DNA of 64,000 bases from Terriglobia bacterium (lineage in GTDB: Bacteria > Acidobacteriota > Terriglobia > Bryobacterales > Bryobacteraceae): contig JANYJA010000134.1 in NCBI GenBank assembly GCA_025358575.1, positions 50,831-114,830 on the forward strand. Direction: 5' to 3'. Under the pieces are notes generated by a model, which worked only from the letters and a program-made list of their open reading frames with translations, had not been told where the DNA came from and searched no databases. The translations under genes and the position numbers were made by a program. Shown here one piece after another: positions 63,802-64,000 of the stretch (the stretch's first letter is position 1; each line of letters begins with the position of its first letter).

Positions 63802-64000
63802 TTTCGCCTCGAACCCAGCACCGCGATAGCAGCCGCTACTAGCATCCCGACTGAGGCCACCGCCGCAGCCCCCCACGCCTGGCCCACGGTCCTCGTCGGA
63901 ACCTCCGGATTCGGCGGCAGGTTGTAAACTTCGGGCTTATCGACAAGAAGAAAGAACGCGTTCAGACCGCCGGTTCCGGGCTGGCTGGCGGCATCGGCAC
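63798..64000 (-). CDS. Dicluster ferredoxin subunit (DmsB/HybA-like), C-terminal end
   Basis: Only the last 66 codons are in the window. They read GGLNAFFLLVDKPEVYNLPP then NPEVPTRTVGQAW, the typical end of 4Fe-4S dicluster electron-transfer subunits, followed by a C-terminal helix (VASVGMLVAAAIAVLG) and a basic tail. The iron-sulfur motifs lie to the right of the window. The stop overlaps the NrfD-type start by 4 bp, so both belong to one oxidoreductase operon. Confidence 0.7.
   Translation of the reverse strand, partial: ADAASQPGTGGLNAFFLLVDKPEVYNLPPNPEVPTRTVGQAWGAAAVASVGMLVAAAIAVLGSRRK

Noticed and set aside
62890..64000. Alternative complex III fragment (NrfD plus Fe-S protein)
   Set aside because: Too little is visible; a dicluster ferredoxin end plus one NrfD protein fits many molybdopterin or hydrogenase-type oxidoreductases equally well.

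Overview
The window looks like chromosomal DNA from an acidobacterium of the Solibacter/Bryobacter type. This rests on sequence character, not a database search: secreted proteins end in the Ig-like domain usually catalogued as TIGR03437, there are BACON/NHL surface proteins, a DUF1080 protein, a CehA/McbA-type PHP hydrolase, the C-terminal fossil of an Oar-like TonB receptor, and an ATP synthase operon with two b-type subunits and no a or c subunit. GC content is high, with a visibly AT-richer patch around 30.8-32.5 kb.

Layout. 0-7.8 kb: housekeeping genes (membrane spermidine-synthase-like protein, glutaryl-CoA dehydrogenase, a WecA-like transferase, a polyprenyl glycosylphosphotransferase with an altered catalytic pair, aspartate kinase, cytidylate kinase, 6-phosphogluconate dehydrogenase). 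7.8-15.3 kb, minus strand: a tight eight-gene operon, lolA-gspF-gspE-pilM-pilN-pilO-pilP-like-pseudopilin-like, a hybrid of type II secretion and type IV pilus parts. 15.3-22.0 kb: pyrF and the ATP synthase genes b', b, delta, alpha, gamma, beta, epsilon. 22.0-28.6 kb: alpha/beta hydrolase, DUF1080 protein, GlgX debranching enzyme, PHP metallohydrolase.

28.6-33.3 kb is an accessory island. It carries a methyltransferase-like protein, a coiled-coil plus HExxH zincin pair, a small membrane protein, a frameshifted small gene, a SET-domain protein and a decayed tyrosine integrase that sits against the 3' end of an initiator tRNA(fMet) gene. From 33.3 to 46.1 kb, two remnants of one ISNCY-type insertion sequence face each other as inverted copies. 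They enclose a frameshifted TIGR03437/BACON pseudogene and the most interesting unit of the window: a nine-gene minus-strand operon (45.65 to 35.5 kb). In order it encodes a Cyc2-like outer-membrane porin with an N-terminal CxxCH, a periplasmic cupredoxin, a GltD-like FAD/NAD(P)/4Fe-4S oxidoreductase, a Rieske protein, a split cytochrome b (b6 and subunit-IV parts), an octaheme cytochrome c, a monoheme lipoprotein-like cytochrome and a secreted protein of unknown role. Read together, these could carry electrons between the cell surface and the quinone pool and, by reverse flow, to NAD(P). That role is inference.

46.5-64 kb returns to mixed genes: alaS with an overlapping YpdA-like reductase, small zinc-ribbon and PspC proteins, msrA, a VTT/DedA-type membrane protein, a GT2 glycosyltransferase, TauE/SafE and rhodanese genes, an 883-residue NHL/TIGR03437 surface protein, an M20 amidohydrolase, an ABC transporter whose permease is fused to a complete amidohydrolase, a small secreted protein, and an NrfD/dicluster-ferredoxin pair running off the right edge. 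No CRISPR array, rRNA or prophage was seen. Protein starts were chosen by ribosome-binding sites, signal peptides and neighbour overlap; several differ from the longest open frame.
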